This document shows, one piece after another, positions 1 through 11,660 of a stretch of DNA of 64,000 nt. Origin of the DNA: Isoperla grammatica. Lineage: Eukaryota > Arthropoda > Insecta > Plecoptera > Perlodidae. The position numbers and the translations under genes are program-made. The DNA lies in contig OX246741.1 in NCBI GenBank assembly GCA_945910005.1, positions 49,125,167-49,189,166 of the forward strand, in the 5' to 3' direction. The notes beneath the pieces are model-generated. The model had not been told where the DNA came from. It searched no databases and saw nothing but the letters and a program-made list of their open reading frames with translations. The first letter of the stretch is position 1; every line of letters begins with the position of its first letter.

Positions 1-400
1 CCATAATACATTGTCTATTCTCATGATCTTTAATAATTATGTCTGGCTTATTATGCTGAATATATCGATCTGTGTAGACTTGACTATCCCAGAGTAATGT
101 TATTGAGCCTTGATGTATTGTACTTATTGGATGATGCTCGTACCAATTAGTACAAACATCTATATTATAGAAACGACATATATCCCAGTGCAGACGTGCA
201 CAAACCCGGTTATGTCGCTCTATATACTCATGTTTGGCCAAAATTGGGCAACCTGATACAATGTGGTCCACTGTCTCATTAAATTGTTTACAAAGACGAC
301 AATGAACATCAGTTCGGGTCTTATACATTTTTTCCTCAATATATCTGGTTTTCAATGCTTGGTCTTGGGCTGCAATCAGAAGGCTTTCAGTCTCTCCTTT
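1..400 (-). mobile_element. LINE ORF2 C-terminal fragment, open to the window edge
   Basis: The minus strand reads without a stop for about 133 codons, from base 400 to base 1, and runs out of the window. Visible landmarks are AAQDQALKTRYIEEK, a Cys-x2-Cys...His...Cys knuckle (CRLC, then VDHIVSGCP), YIERHNRV, LLWDSQVYTDRYI and NKPDIIIKD. This arrangement is characteristic of the region downstream of reverse transcriptase in a widespread group of animal non-LTR retrotransposons. No reverse transcriptase core is present; the upstream side is cut off by an ATT microsatellite. The last part of a related protein occurs at 45625-45840. It is probably a truncated copy, although this stretch has no internal stop. 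Confidence 0.75.
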
Positions 401-402
401 AT

Positions 403-405
403 TAA

Positions 406-438
<33 letters not shown>

Positions 439-471
439 AATCATTATTATTATTATTATTAATCATTAATA
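403..471. repeat. (ATT)n microsatellite
   Basis: Near-perfect ATT triplets with one short interruption, abutting the truncated LINE fragment on its 5' (right) side. Confidence 0.95.
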
Positions 472-474
472 TGG

Positions 475-1460
475 TTGAAAAAATAAGAATGCTAAACCGA
501 TCACAACACATATGCTCTACTCCTGTTTAGATGTAGATATAGATGTAGACAAACAAATTAGATCCCATCCAACTAGTTCTAATCCACAATTTAATTCAGA
601 ATGGTAGGTAAACAAATCCTGTTTTCTGATTAAGACGAAATGTTTTCATGTAGTTTTGAGAGTGAAACAAAATTATCAGCTTCATAACAATAACATTTTT
701 ATTCTTATTTTTATGCAAAAATACACGGAAAGAACCCGAATTTCATTCAAACGTTATATTCTCAGATATGGCATCATGATCTGAAATAAATGATGCCCCA
801 GACGGATTAAAGTTATCAGATGAGTTGACTTAATACTGCACGAATGTAATTCTGAAACGCCAAATTGATCTAAAAACTTAAATCAGTCCATCTCGCCAAA
901 TCGAAATTTTCAATACTCGATACTGTTCAAAATAAAAAAACGAAATGAAGCTTACTTTCAATTTAGAACCGCGATCCGAAGTAAAATTCAAATTTTTAGA
1001 AAGCACGATACACATTGAGGTGTACGTTCTTGACAACACAACGAAGTACAACTCGTAACTTACTGTAAACGTTTTACGATAAAGTCACTTCCGTGATAAC
1101 TGTGCCCTGACATAACACTTACGTCGGAATGCAGAGTCAAGTTTGTGATTTGTTTATAGTTGCTGTGGAGTTTGTTCTTCTTATGGTAAAAAGCATGTAA
1201 TAAAACAATTTCACAGCAACAAATCCTGTACTTAACTTGACACTGGATTCTGCATACGGCCCTAGTGTCAAGTGTGTTTTGTAGGTATAGGCCCTATTGT
1301 TTCTGGATTTAGTCTTGTGTATTTTATTCTGTAAATTTCTTATTTCATTTTACTATATAGCACTACTTGCGGAAATTATTTCATTATAACTAATTAATTA
1401 AATGAAGAAGTATTCAATGGTATTTTATTGCTCAATAAGCTTGCGGCTTGCTTTGCTTAC
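475..1460. other. Non-coding AT-rich stretch
   Basis: No gene is recognised. A loose inverted repeat pairs about 1122-1143 (GGAATGCAGAGTCAAGTT) with 1234-1260 (AACTTGACACTGGATTCTGC), which may be the remains of a small inverted-repeat element. Confidence 0.4.
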
Positions 1461-1464
1461 AGTA

Positions 1465-1680
1465 TGCAGTCCAGGTTAGTGGAGGAACCTATGACTTGTC
1501 AAAGTTACACCGTCCTTTCGGATGGGACGTAAAGCCGATGGTCCCCTTGGTACTTTTCGACAGGAGTAGGCTAGGTGCCGGTACCAGGCTTCCCCTCCTC
1601 CCTTCCTCAATCATCACTCATCAGGCTAAAGAGGGAATTGTGCCCTACACTGGCCTGAATTACAATAAAGTAAACTAAAG
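1465..1680 (+). mobile_element. SINE body (shared with the 5S-headed SINE at 46485)
   Basis: The segment with GTCAAAGTTACACCGTCC, TTTCGGATGGGACG, AAAGCCGATGGTC and GTACTTTTCGACAGGAG recurs nearly unchanged at about 46678-46815, where it follows a 5S rRNA-like head. Such a GGATGGGACG core recalls the deeply conserved central domains of animal SINEs (possibly the Nin-DC type; not verified). No 5S or tRNA head is attached here, so this is a 5'-truncated copy. The end is AATAAAGTAAACTAAAG. Confidence 0.65.
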
Positions 1681-1728
1681 TCAAGTATGCCGATTGCCGA
1701 CTATAAATGATAAACACAATATCTCAAC

Positions 1729-1798
1729 AGCAGAGGTGCAGTGGAAACGTTCTGGGCCTCTAACCCAGAGGTCTGTGGTTCGAAACCATGCTCTGATA
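1729..1798 (+). pseudogene. Initiator tRNA-Met pseudogene (anticodon changed to TCT)
   Basis: This 70-nt relative of the intact 72-nt initiator tRNA genes at 51067, 53210 and 60922 keeps the AGCAGAG acceptor start, the CTGGG/CCCAG anticodon stem and a GGTTCGAAACC B box. Two bases are missing in the D-arm region (GAGGTGCAGTGG instead of GAGTGGCGCAGTGG). The anticodon loop is CCTCTAA instead of CCCATAA, so the triplet is TCT. The acceptor 3' strand is CTCTGAT, with one mismatch. It is most likely a dead copy. Confidence 0.8.
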
Positions 1799-1799
1799 A

Positions 1800-2940
1800 C
1801 GTTTATTTTTTATTTTGTTGTGTACAACGGTTACTAAATTCAAAGCTTTCAATTGAACTACAGTGTTAAAAATTAATTTGTAAATATCAGTAATGAGACA
1901 TAACCGATTGAGATGGGTCCCTCTTCGTAGTGACCGGTGCCGCAAGGAGGGCTCACGTGCATTCTTTTCATCATCCCTTTGCTCATTCATCAAGGTCTTT
2001 GCTATATATAAATGAATATACATTCATGTGTGTATTTACATAATCCGTGACGACAACACCTTGTATCTTACGCTGATAGCAGTATACTATATGTAATGTA
2101 TGAGGGATTTTGAGATCACTAACATGATTTGGCTATAGAAATGTTCATGGGTGCTAGGCTATTATGAAAGTTTGCTTATTTCACTTTTCGAAGTCCATCA
2201 TGCAAAATAATGTTGCCGCAGGTCTCCAAGTACAGTTAAATGCGCTGAACAACCAAACTCGAAAAGACACAACATGACTTTTTGGACAGCCATTCGTTCC
2301 TTTGGAAGTATTTGACTTCATTTCTCAAACAGTCCAAGAGAACTTTGACGACATGTACTTTTTTATAAATAGATGATTTAAATAAGTAAACATTAATAAA
2401 TAGACGAAATATTAGCTTGGACTATTTGTAAATTGGACAAATTCCATTTTTGATTTAAAAATGGACGATTTGTCTTGTAACCAATCTTTCCTATCAGTTT
2501 AGTGAAGGATTAGATTGTGTATTTGATTGCAATGCTGATCTTCGCTATAACTAGTCTTGAATGTTTCTACTGAACCATCTCTGTCTGCGAGCGATAGAGA
2601 TCTTATTTTATAGCAGGATAAATCAAAACGCTGTCCCAAAGACAGGGCCTAGTTGGTCATTATAACACGCTGTCTGAAGGCCCATATATCTTCCACGCAT
2701 TGGAGAAAATATCAACAAGAAAAAGTGGGATGAATAATGATTTATACAGTTAATCAGTACTATATACGTATTCTGATGCTTAATTAAGTTGTTGGATCTC
2801 GGTGTAACGTTGATTCAACGACTATAAACATTTCTCATAATTATTCACTAAAATACCTATGTGAAACCGACGTTAGAGATGTGTGAAAGTATGGTATTCC
2901 GCAGTTGTCGTCATACCCTTGTATGCTCATGTTATAACGA
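1800..2940. other. Non-coding stretch
   Basis: No ORF, RNA gene or clear repeat is recognised in this AT-rich stretch. Confidence 0.4.
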
Positions 2941-2944
2941 TTCA

Positions 2945-3260
2945 GTAACTCTTCGTACAACAACTTCGGTAATGCCAAAGATTATAAAGGTTGTATAGAT
3001 ATTTATTCCCTGTGTTAAATTTTCTGCGCTTGAAGTTTCCCTCCCCGCTTCCCCTGGCCTACAAGCGATTTGTAGTTCGGCTTCAGTTCACTGGGAGCGC
3101 TAGCCAGATTTTCTTCGTCGCGCGGTAACTTCCCTCCCGTATCGCCAAGCGGTATCCAGGTTTCCGGTATCTCACTCACGCTCACTGCTGCGATCGTTCC
3201 TTCTCTTTCCTTAGTGAGTGATTGCGTTGCAACACTGTACATAGCACTGACCATACTCAA
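2945..3260. repeat. Left copy of an inverted repeat (candidate P-like element terminus)
   Basis: The reverse complement matches 13190-13610 with scattered differences. Shared blocks are GTACAACAACTTCGG, AAAGATTATAAAGG, a GTTAAATT..CTGCGC block and a CGCTTCCCC..CCTACAAGC block. The copy ends just before exon 1 of the P-like transposase. It lacks an insert of about 110 bp that the right copy carries between GGTAACGC and GCATTACC. Confidence 0.6.
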
Positions 3261-3363
3261 TTTTGCAGGCGAATCCGATATGCGAGCAATCTTTGATGCG
3301 AGTATGTGGAAGACTTGTCTTCATTCTGACTTAGATTGCGTAGGCTACAGTTCTAATGGCGTG

Positions 3364-3482
3364 ATGGCCTTGCCTAGAGGAAACGCGTGCAGTTTTAAAA
3401 ATTGCGTTAATAATAGTAATAACTGTGTAGGACTGGTACCACCTGTACGATTCTTTTCATTTCCGACAAGAGACAAAGACAG
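3364..3482 (+). CDS. P element-like transposase exon 1: N-terminal half of a THAP zinc finger
   Basis: This exon supplies the first half of a C2CH THAP DNA-binding domain. The ATG at 3364 is chosen because THAP domains start within a few residues of the N terminus; here Cys9 and Cys14 follow (NACSFKNC), then FFSFPTRDKD. The exon stops at AG|GTAGGT (3482/3483) in phase 2. Joining to the acceptor at 6351-6352 (TTTTTTATAG|A) restores the arginine codon and continues directly into CFEWILKSGRDDF and the second zinc pair Cys67-x2-His70. The C-x4-C-x52-C-x2-H spacing is within the THAP range. In-frame upstream ATGs exist (for example 3280) but would add an unrelated leader. Confidence 0.82.
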
Positions 3483-6352
3483 GTAGGTTTAAAGAAAAAT
3501 AAACAAAATTCGGAAAACTTTATCTACTGTTCATTACAATTCACTTCATACAAACATAATATACTTTGTTCTTTTTGTTCTTTATTTTACTGTTCATTAC
3601 AGTTCACTTCATACAAACATAATATGCTTTGTTCTTTATTTTTATAATTCAAGATATTGGTTCTCATGGGCGCCGCGAGAGGGGGGGGGGAACTGCCCCC
3701 CCCCCCCCCCCCTTGGATGGATTTCAGGAACTTAACAATTTAATTTTCTTTTTTATACGAACGCGCTATATGAGCCATTTCATAGAAAGTATGTAAATAA
3801 AAAATAAAATAAAACAGAATTTAAATTCTATAGTCAATCCGTCCCTTCACGAGTAAGTTAAATTCAACGCGATCCGATAAGTATTGTTATTTTTTTTTAT
3901 ATTAATCAAAGCACCGCATAAGCCTATTGACTGTAAATAAGCCTATCTGACCTGTAACAACTAAAAAAAAAAACTCACAATTGAACAGCTTTCGGCAGCT
4001 AGACCCACTATTTTATAAAATCCCCCCCCCCCCCCTCCCCACCCCCTTCCTCCGCCCTCGGTCGATGAATTCATGAATACGCCACTGCAGTTGGATCAAG
4101 CCCTTACAGTACAGGTTGCAATTGATTGCTTTATGTTATATTGTACTTTCATATTAGTTATTGTAATATAATGTATAGACCTAAATGTAATGTGTGTACA
4201 ATACTGTGGCACAATTTCTTTTTTTTAGTGTATTTTTGTGGAGTCTATCCTATTAGTTATTATAAAACTGATTTACAAAGGAGGGCAATGTTGTAATTTT
4301 ATATTTTATTATTTAAAAGAAAAATGATTAATGACATGGAGAGTTATCATCCCAATAGTATTTTAAATCAAGATAAAATACTTAACATCCAGTCAACTAA
4401 AGTTCCAGTTAACTAAACATGCAGTTAGGGAGAAAGTGTAAATAATGTAAGTTTTATTTCCATTTGTAGACAGTACTAGTACATTTCATTACATAGCTGT
4501 AACAATATTGACCCATCGAATCATAGAGATTTTTGTGATAAGGGTATTTGGACATTTGTCTCCCATGTCAGTAAGACATGTTGTTAGTACAATGTAGCTT
4601 ACGACTAAGAATAGAACAATATAATAATATAAATATAACATAATAGTATATCATTCCCAGGTCAGTTAGACTCGATGATAGTCGATACAGGGCTAATAGT
4701 AACTAATAATTAAATGAATTTGAACAACATGAATTTACATAATATTGTCAGAACATACATGTTCAGAACAGAACATATAAAAGTAAGTTACATATTATGT
4801 AATTATTAATTACACATAGAATTAAATTAATTTACTTTACTGTACAATACTGGTTGTCACCAAGGGCTAGAATTACAAGATGATATTGTCCTCAATGTAT
4901 TCCTTTACTGAATAATAAGCTTTGGATAATAGAAACTTTTTTATGGAGTACTTATAACTATTAATTTTATTTTTATTAATAACTGTTTCCATCTAGGTTG
5001 TAGGGGTGGAAGCTCCCAAATTTGTCCGCTATGCGGTTTTTTGGATTTGTCAACACTTTTTAACCGATTTCGGGATGTTCAATTAGGTCCACGTACTTTG
5101 TCAAAACAGGGCTCCATTTTGATGCTCGTTTAAATAAAGTTAGAAAACACTGTATGAGATGGAAATCATCAAAACGTAGGAACAATATCTTGTGAGGTGC
5201 AAAAAATGGTAAATGGCCATGATTAACTATAGTCACAAATATATAAGTCCCCATTAAATTGTAATATAATTTAAACAAAAGCAAACCATAAAAATAGTAA
5301 TTATAACCCTGTAGGAACAATATCTTATGAGATTTAAATGGTAACTAGTCACAAAAAGTAAAATACACATTTAAATATTATATAGGTTACAAACCAAAAG
5401 AAATAGTAGGTCTAATAATACAAACGAACGTAGAAAGAATATCGTTTGAGATATGGATGGTAACTGGCCCGTCTGGCCCTGATTGACTATAGAAACAAAA
5501 AGTAAAATGCATATTATTAAAATCCTATAAATGGAAAAAAACGTAAGAGAATGTAAGTATAAAAAAATAATAAGCTAGTCAGCGAGCACTTGACGTCTGG
5601 TGCAGAGGCCGGGGGCTGGCGTGGTCATATTGTATCAGTCGTATCAGTCAGTCAGTGGTGCTTGATTTATATCTACAAATAGCAATACTTATCGGACTGT
5701 ATTATAATTGACATGTTCGTGAAGGGCTTGATTGACTATATAATTTCAATTATTTGTTATTTATAATAAAATACAATGCAATACAATACAATACAATACA
5801 ATACAATACAATACAATACAATACAATACAATACAATACAATACATCTTTACATACTTTATAGCGCATATCATATAGATAGCCAGTTAAATGTTAACATT
5901 CCTGACATCCAGGGTGGATAAGTGCCCCATTTGCCCCCCGCCGCGGCCCTCGTGCTAACATGTGCATACCAACATATAGGGAGTATTCACGTAACGTCAC
6001 AGCGGACATTTGAGCTGTCATTTTGCTTACCACAAAACATGAGAGTTTTAGCTTTATATCCCCTATAAAGTTTACGAAAATGATTATAGGCCCTAATCTG
6101 CCATTGTAAACGACTAAAAGAGTAATCGAGACAACAGTTTATTTATCTTGCTTTCCAGTAATAATAACAAACCAAAGTAAGAGAATAGTTGAATTTCAAC
6201 CAAACGCCATCTGAAACATTGAAACAATTGGCAGTCACATGCCTCCGGTATGGCTACCATTTCATTACATGCGCATTACGTGAACACACCCTATAGCATA
6301 ACTGACCCTGTGGCATGCGTGGCATTGAGAAAAGTTATTTTATTTTTTATAG
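3483..6352 (+). other. Intron of the P-like transposase gene, with repeats
   Basis: The intron is about 2.9 kb with GT donor and AG acceptor. It contains a 66-bp tandem duplication (about 3525-3645), long G and C runs at 3680-3712 and 4022-4045, a degenerate three-unit tandem repeat of about 130 bp (about 5172-5545; units begin GTAGGAACAATATC or GTAGAAAGAATATC), and an ATACA pentanucleotide array. The stretch 3665-4087 ends in GAATACGCCACTG, which resembles a hAT-type terminus, but no matching target duplication was found. Confidence 0.6.
5770..5845. repeat. (ATACA)n pentanucleotide microsatellite
   Basis: About 15 uninterrupted ATACA units inside the P-like transposase intron. Confidence 0.97.
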
Positions 6353-9300
6353 ATGTTTTGAATGGATTCTTAAGTCAGGGCGGGATGATTTCCTGGACCT
6401 TGATGATAATAAGTTGAAAAACCGTCGAGTGTGTTCAAAACATTTTGCCCCTGCTCAGATTATAAACAAAAGATTACGAAGCGATGCTATCCCTCAAATG
6501 CATGACTTAGGTGGGGTTGATTTAGATACATCTATAGTTGAAATTGATAGTCCTATAGTTCAAATTGAAAGTCCTATAGTTTAAAATGATCCTGGTTTTG
6601 AGGATGGTATGCCCATTGTTGTGGAAGGTATTGTCGATGAAAATGCATCCATCCAACCTAATGTATTTGAAGCTCATCGAAGCAATGAAGAAGTTGACTC
6701 AAAAGAAATGGGAAGAGATAATTCGGTAGAGCTTCTGCCTTGCGGGGATGTCAGTGAAGAATCGATAGAGCTGCAGCCTTGCGGAGATGATAGTGACGAG
6801 GATAGCCATAGTAGCGAAGACAGTAGCAATACTTCCAGCTCTAGTTCTTCATCTGGTGAGGATGTACTAGACGAGGTTATAACACCGAGAAAGCTAAAGC
6901 TCATAGAAAGAGTTCAAAAGCTTGAGACACTAAACAAACGAAAAAGAAGCACAATATCATCCCTGCAAAGAAAAACTCCAGCAATGACGAACACTGAAGC
7001 TTTGGCAGTTTTCTCTCAGTGTGCTGAGAGTGACGAAGCTAGTGTATTTCTTTCAATGCAGCTTCGCCCTCCGAACGCTAGAGAACCCTGGACTAAGGCT
7101 CAACAAAACCTTGCTTTGGCATTTTATTATAAGTCACCATCTCTTTACATGTACATGAAGGACAGTGTCAAACTAAAACTTCCTTGCTACTCGACGTTAA
7201 TCAAGTGGATTAACGTCGTCAACCTGAAAGCGGGATTTTGCGATGAAATATTCGACCAGCTATCCGTCAAAGTAAGCGCAATGAGTGACGCCGAAAAGGA
7301 ATGCGTTTTAATCTTTGATGAAATGGCCATAAAAATATGGTTGGAATATGATTCTCGGCTCGATCTTGTAGACGGGTTCGAGGATCTAGGGCCCCTTGGA
7401 AGACAGCCGTTTGTAGCGACTCAGGCAATGGTATTTATGGTTCGGGGCTTAAAATACCAATGGAAACAGCATGTGGCATACTTTTTGTCATTCAACTCTG
7501 TTTCATACGAAAATCTATCAATTCTATTGGACACATGCATCGAGAAACTGTTTCAAGTGGGACTGAATGTTCGTGCACTTGCGTGTGACCAAAGTACGTC
7601 CAATAGAGCGGCATACAATCTTCTTGGGGCCACCGTCGAGACACCGTTCTTTTACTATCTTGATCACATAATCTACACTATTTATGACGTTCCTCATCTC
7701 ATAAAATGTGTTAGAAACATGCTAGTATTGCATGATTTCCTCATTGGACAAGATTTAGTCAGATGGAATGACGTTGTGAAATTTTACGATATTGATGCAA
7801 AGAAAGGTTCCACTGGGTTTAGAGCTGCTCCTAAATTAACAGTCAAACATCTCTTTCCCGGCCCATTTGCCAAGATGAGCGTTAAACTAGCGACGCAAGT
7901 ATTCAGTCACTCTGTAAAAGCAGGTATGGAAACTGCCATCCACACTGGAGAGCTTCATACAGAAACTGCTGTAAATACTACAGATTTTATTGGCAAAATG
8001 AATAATCTGTTTGATTCGTTAAATAGTCGACATCCTAACGATCCTGCTCCGCATCGCCGACCTTTGGATAAGGGTTTACACAACTCCCCCTTGCAGTGCT
8101 TAAAAAGTGCAAAAGAGTGGCTAAACACCTGGAAGCTAGCCGATGGTAAACCAAATCCGCCTTGTTTTGATGGTTTCAAGATGACGGTCAATGCGGTTCT
8201 GCTTCTGTGGGAAGACCTTCAAGGTGAAGGAACACCGTATCTACTAACATCTAGATTAAATCAAGATCCGCTCGAGAACTCCTTTGCCATTTTGCGTAAT
8301 AAGTCTGGCTCTAACACAAATCCATCAGCTCGACAGTTTCGAAGAAATTTACAACATAACATCCTTCTTCACTTAATGAATCCACCTAAATCATCCAACT
8401 GTGAGCCTGATGAGGACGTTTGGCTAACTGCTATTGATGCGGAAGCACCAGATGTTTTGGCGACGACTTATTCAGCCATTGCTCGATTGTACGATTCGTA
8501 CAGTGTAACTACGCCTAATGATGTTGAAACCTCGTCCACTCCTGTTGGAACCTCGTCCACTGCTGAAGGAACCTCGTTCACTGCTGTTGGTACCTCGTCC
8601 ACTGCTGTTGGAACCACGTCCACTCCTGTTGGAACCTCGTCCACTGCTGTTGGTACCTCGTCCACTGCTGCTGGTACCTCGTCCACTGCTGTTGGTACCT
8701 CGTCCACTGCTGCTGGTACCTCGTCCACTGCTGTTGGTACCTCGTCCACTGCTGTTGGTACCTCGTCCACTGCTGCTGGTACCTCGTCCACTGCTGTTGG
8801 AACCACGTCCACTCCTGTTGGAACCTCGTCCACTGCTGCTGGTACCTCGTCCACTGCTGCTGGTACCTCGTCCACTGCTGTTGGTACCTCGTCCACTGCT
8901 GCTGGTACCTCGTCCACTGCTGTTGGTACCTCGTCCACTGCTGCTGGTACCTCGTCCACTGCTGTTGGTACCTCGTCCACTGCTGTTGGTACCTCGTCCA
9001 CTGCTGTTGGAACCACGTCCACTCCTGTTGGAACCTCGTCCACTGCTGCTGGTACCTCGTCCACTGCTGCTGGTACCTCGTCCACTGCTGTTGGTACCTC
9101 GTCCACTGCTGCTGGTACCTCGTCCACTGCTGTTGGTACCTCGTCCACTGCTGTTGGTACCTCGTCCACTGCTGTTGGAACCACGTCCACTCCTGTTGGA
9201 ACCTCGTCCACTGCTGCTGGTACCTCGTCCACTGCTGCTGGTACCTCGTCCACTGCTGTTGGTACCTCGTCCACTGCTGCTGGTACCTCGTCCACTGCTG

Positions 9301-10011
9301 TTGGTACCATACTTGCCAGAATGTCAATTCCTAAGTTGCCTGTTTTATTAGATGAAACGGAGCCAAACGTGGATCACACAACCAGCAAAAATAAAAACCG
9401 TAAACAAAAACACGTTTCCAGTGTCAAAGGAGGCAAGTTTATGGCCGTCAGAAAGACGATGTCTGCAGCAAATAAGGGTGTAACGTCCGCTGCTGTTAGG
9501 CAATCACTGCACTTTCCATCATCTCCTTCCCGAGAAGCAGTCTCCATTGCAGGAAGACCTACCACATCCGTTCCAGAAACTGCAACAACATCAACTTCCA
9601 CTCCTGATGCAGAAGTTTGTACAGATGATCGAGGGAGGCCTGTGTTTGGACATCCAACCACCGAATTGTGTGCTATTGTGTACATCGCTGGATGGCTGGC
9701 CAGAAAGTGTCTACTTAAATTTTCTTGCGACCGATGCAAAGCACATTTGGTAAAAGAAGGTAACGAGCTAGCCAGTGCAAATGAAGGGCTACTGTATTTC
9801 CGTGCATTCATGACAAAAGATGGGAGCGATCTAGGAAACCTAACGGCTCCAACAGAAACGTTCGCCGAGCTCATCAAGGACCAAACGGATTTGTTTTCAA
9901 GTGTCTACGACACTTGTCGCCACATACCTAATGTCCGAGAACATATGAGAAACCTTCTCATATGCCAACGCATCCACAATGGTTTGATGGGCCCTGCTCA
10001 GCACATAGGAG
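6353..10011 (+). pseudogene. P element-like (THAP9-type) transposase main exon, one in-frame stop
   Basis: The exon continues the THAP finger from 3364-3482 and encodes the catalytic body of a P-type DNA transposase. It runs in one frame except for a single TAA at 6582-6584; codons before and after are in phase, so this is a nonsense change or a recoding site. Counting from the ATG at 6609: an acidic serine-rich stretch (about 30-90), a leucine-rich coiled coil (about 94-121), an RNase H-like core with D237 (IFDEM), D327 (ALACDQSTSN) and E556 (NQDPLENSF), with the YDVPHL motif at 360 between them, then the GTSSTAV repeat tract (about 643-900). A Cys-rich tail (CDRCKAH) follows. The main exon probably ends at the GGAG|GTAAAC donor at 10011/10012; reading on without splicing stops at 10071-10073. 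The triad matches P element and THAP9 enzymes. The repeat tract and the stop suggest a decayed or very young mutant copy. Confidence 0.85.
8529..9308 (+). repeat. 21-bp coding minisatellite inside the transposase
   Basis: About 37 units of a 21-bp repeat (consensus GTTGGTACCTCGTCCACTGC plus T) encode the heptad GTSSTAV or GTSSTAA. Variant units with AACCACGTCCACTCCTG (GTTSTPV) recur with steps of 189, 210 and 168 bp, all multiples of 21. This shows a higher-order structure made by block duplication. Length and order keep the reading frame. Confidence 0.96.
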
Positions 10012-10451
10012 GTAAACAATATAATATAAAGTGCGTTAGAATAGAGATAGACTGTGAGAAGTGTGAAAGCTGAAAGTTACAAATAAACTACGATTGGAAC
10101 TCAAATCCAAGTCCCTGTTACCAATAATACGGCAAAAATATGAATGATTTGATTACTTTTTACTTTTTAGTAGTATTTCTTACAATGAAAAAAAAACAGG
10201 TTTAAACGTTAAGAATTCTGCAATTTCCAAGTACGACGACACCACGACTTTTTAATTTTAAACGTTTGTTTTGCACACACAAACCAAATTATCTATAAAA
10301 TAATATGATGAAGGGGGGGGGGGGGGGGGAATTTATGTATTTAGTTATTTTTTTATTCACCAAGGTCATGAAAAATTTGATTTAATTGTTATTTAATTTA
10401 TGTAATTGATAATGTGCATAGACAATTGACTTACAGTTTTACGTATTTTAG

Positions 10452-10665
10452 ATTCATTCTGGAAAAATTTCTGAGGACGAAGATGTTTTACGACGCCAAA
10501 TGGCTCTCTAGGGACATAAGAGACTGTCCTTCTAAACCATCAGTAGTTAACATCACATCAAAAAAACGTCCGACTGCAGACAAATCAAAACAATCGGCGA
10601 AGAAACAGAAAACAGTTAATTCCAAAGTGAACCAAAAGCTGAACAAATTAAAACATCTCTAGACC
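10452..10665 (+). CDS. Candidate last exon of the P-like transposase
   Basis: After an acceptor-like ATTTTAG at 10451, a frame reads FILEKFLRTKMFYDAKWLS and ends in a lysine-rich tail (SKQSAKKQKTVNSKVNQKLN) with a stop at 10660-10662. The aromatic/basic pattern K-x-R-x-F followed by R-x-K-x-x-K-L resembles the C-terminal end of P/THAP9 transposases. The phase does not fit: the donor at 10012 leaves one base whereas this exon needs two. Either a 1-bp indel or a missed small exon lies between, or the assignment is wrong. Confidence 0.4.
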
Positions 10666-10903
10666 TAAGATCAGTTTGATGTGTAAGGACACAACAAATG
10701 TTGACTAGCATTATTTATTCACAGGTAAGGAATCATGATAGTTACGCAACTTCACTTGTCGTTTAGATCAGTGCCCTTTTCTCGGCTAGAAGTTGTTATT
10801 ACGTTTTTACACAAATGTTTTCATTTAGAGCCTATGTTGCCATATGCTTATGTTGTATCCAGATAAAAAGTATGGTGGCTTTTAAGTCAAAATTAGTATC
10901 AAA

Positions 10904-11200
<297 letters not shown>

Positions 11201-11449
11201 AAATTATTATTCATAATTGCAAAATGTCAACTATTATGTTCGAGTCTCAAAGCATAGAATGACATGAGAACGAGAATTTCGTCTCGATCTTAGCACGCAT
11301 GTGTGTGAGTTTTGTACCAAGGTCTTGTCTGTACATAGGTAGACCTACATAGGATATGCACACGTACAGGGCCATCATTCACAAAAATAGCTGCAATTGC
11401 GAGTTTTTAATTGCAATTCGAATTGTGTTCACAATCATAAGCACTCAGT

Positions 11450-11660
11450 AAATTCAAAGTTGTTCTGAATCGGCCTTGTTGATTCTGGCATCTGTCCGCG
11501 GGTGATCGCACTGTCCGGTTATGAAATATAGATCTTTGGTTGGTTATCGCTCACTCGTCGATGGTGTTCGGAGCCTACAGGGTTGGTTTAGTCGCTTTAG
11601 TGTTAAAGTCTCCCACTGAAAATCAGTCTTGTTGCTGTGTGGTAGACTCCTATAAATACG
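11450..11660. repeat. Interspersed repeat family (copy 1)
   Basis: The segment with GAATCGGC.TTGTTGATTCTGG and ATATAGATCTTTGGTTGGTT recurs at about 59515-59660 in the same orientation. Its right half (CGTCGATGGTGTT to CCCACTGAAAATCAG) is found inverted at about 56740-56880. A shorter related piece lies at about 55650-55720. No coding capacity or terminal repeats were identified. Confidence 0.6.

Noticed and set aside
3665..4087. hAT-like element with C/G-run interior in the P-like intron
   Set aside because: The right end GAATACGCCACTG is hAT-like, but the left end CATGGGCGCC matches poorly and no target duplication is visible.
8468..9351. Long overlapping ORFs on both strands over the 21-bp minisatellite (up to 280 codons)
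   Set aside because: A stop-free 21-bp unit stays open in several frames automatically. Only the plus-strand frame joined to the transposase has non-repeat coding context.
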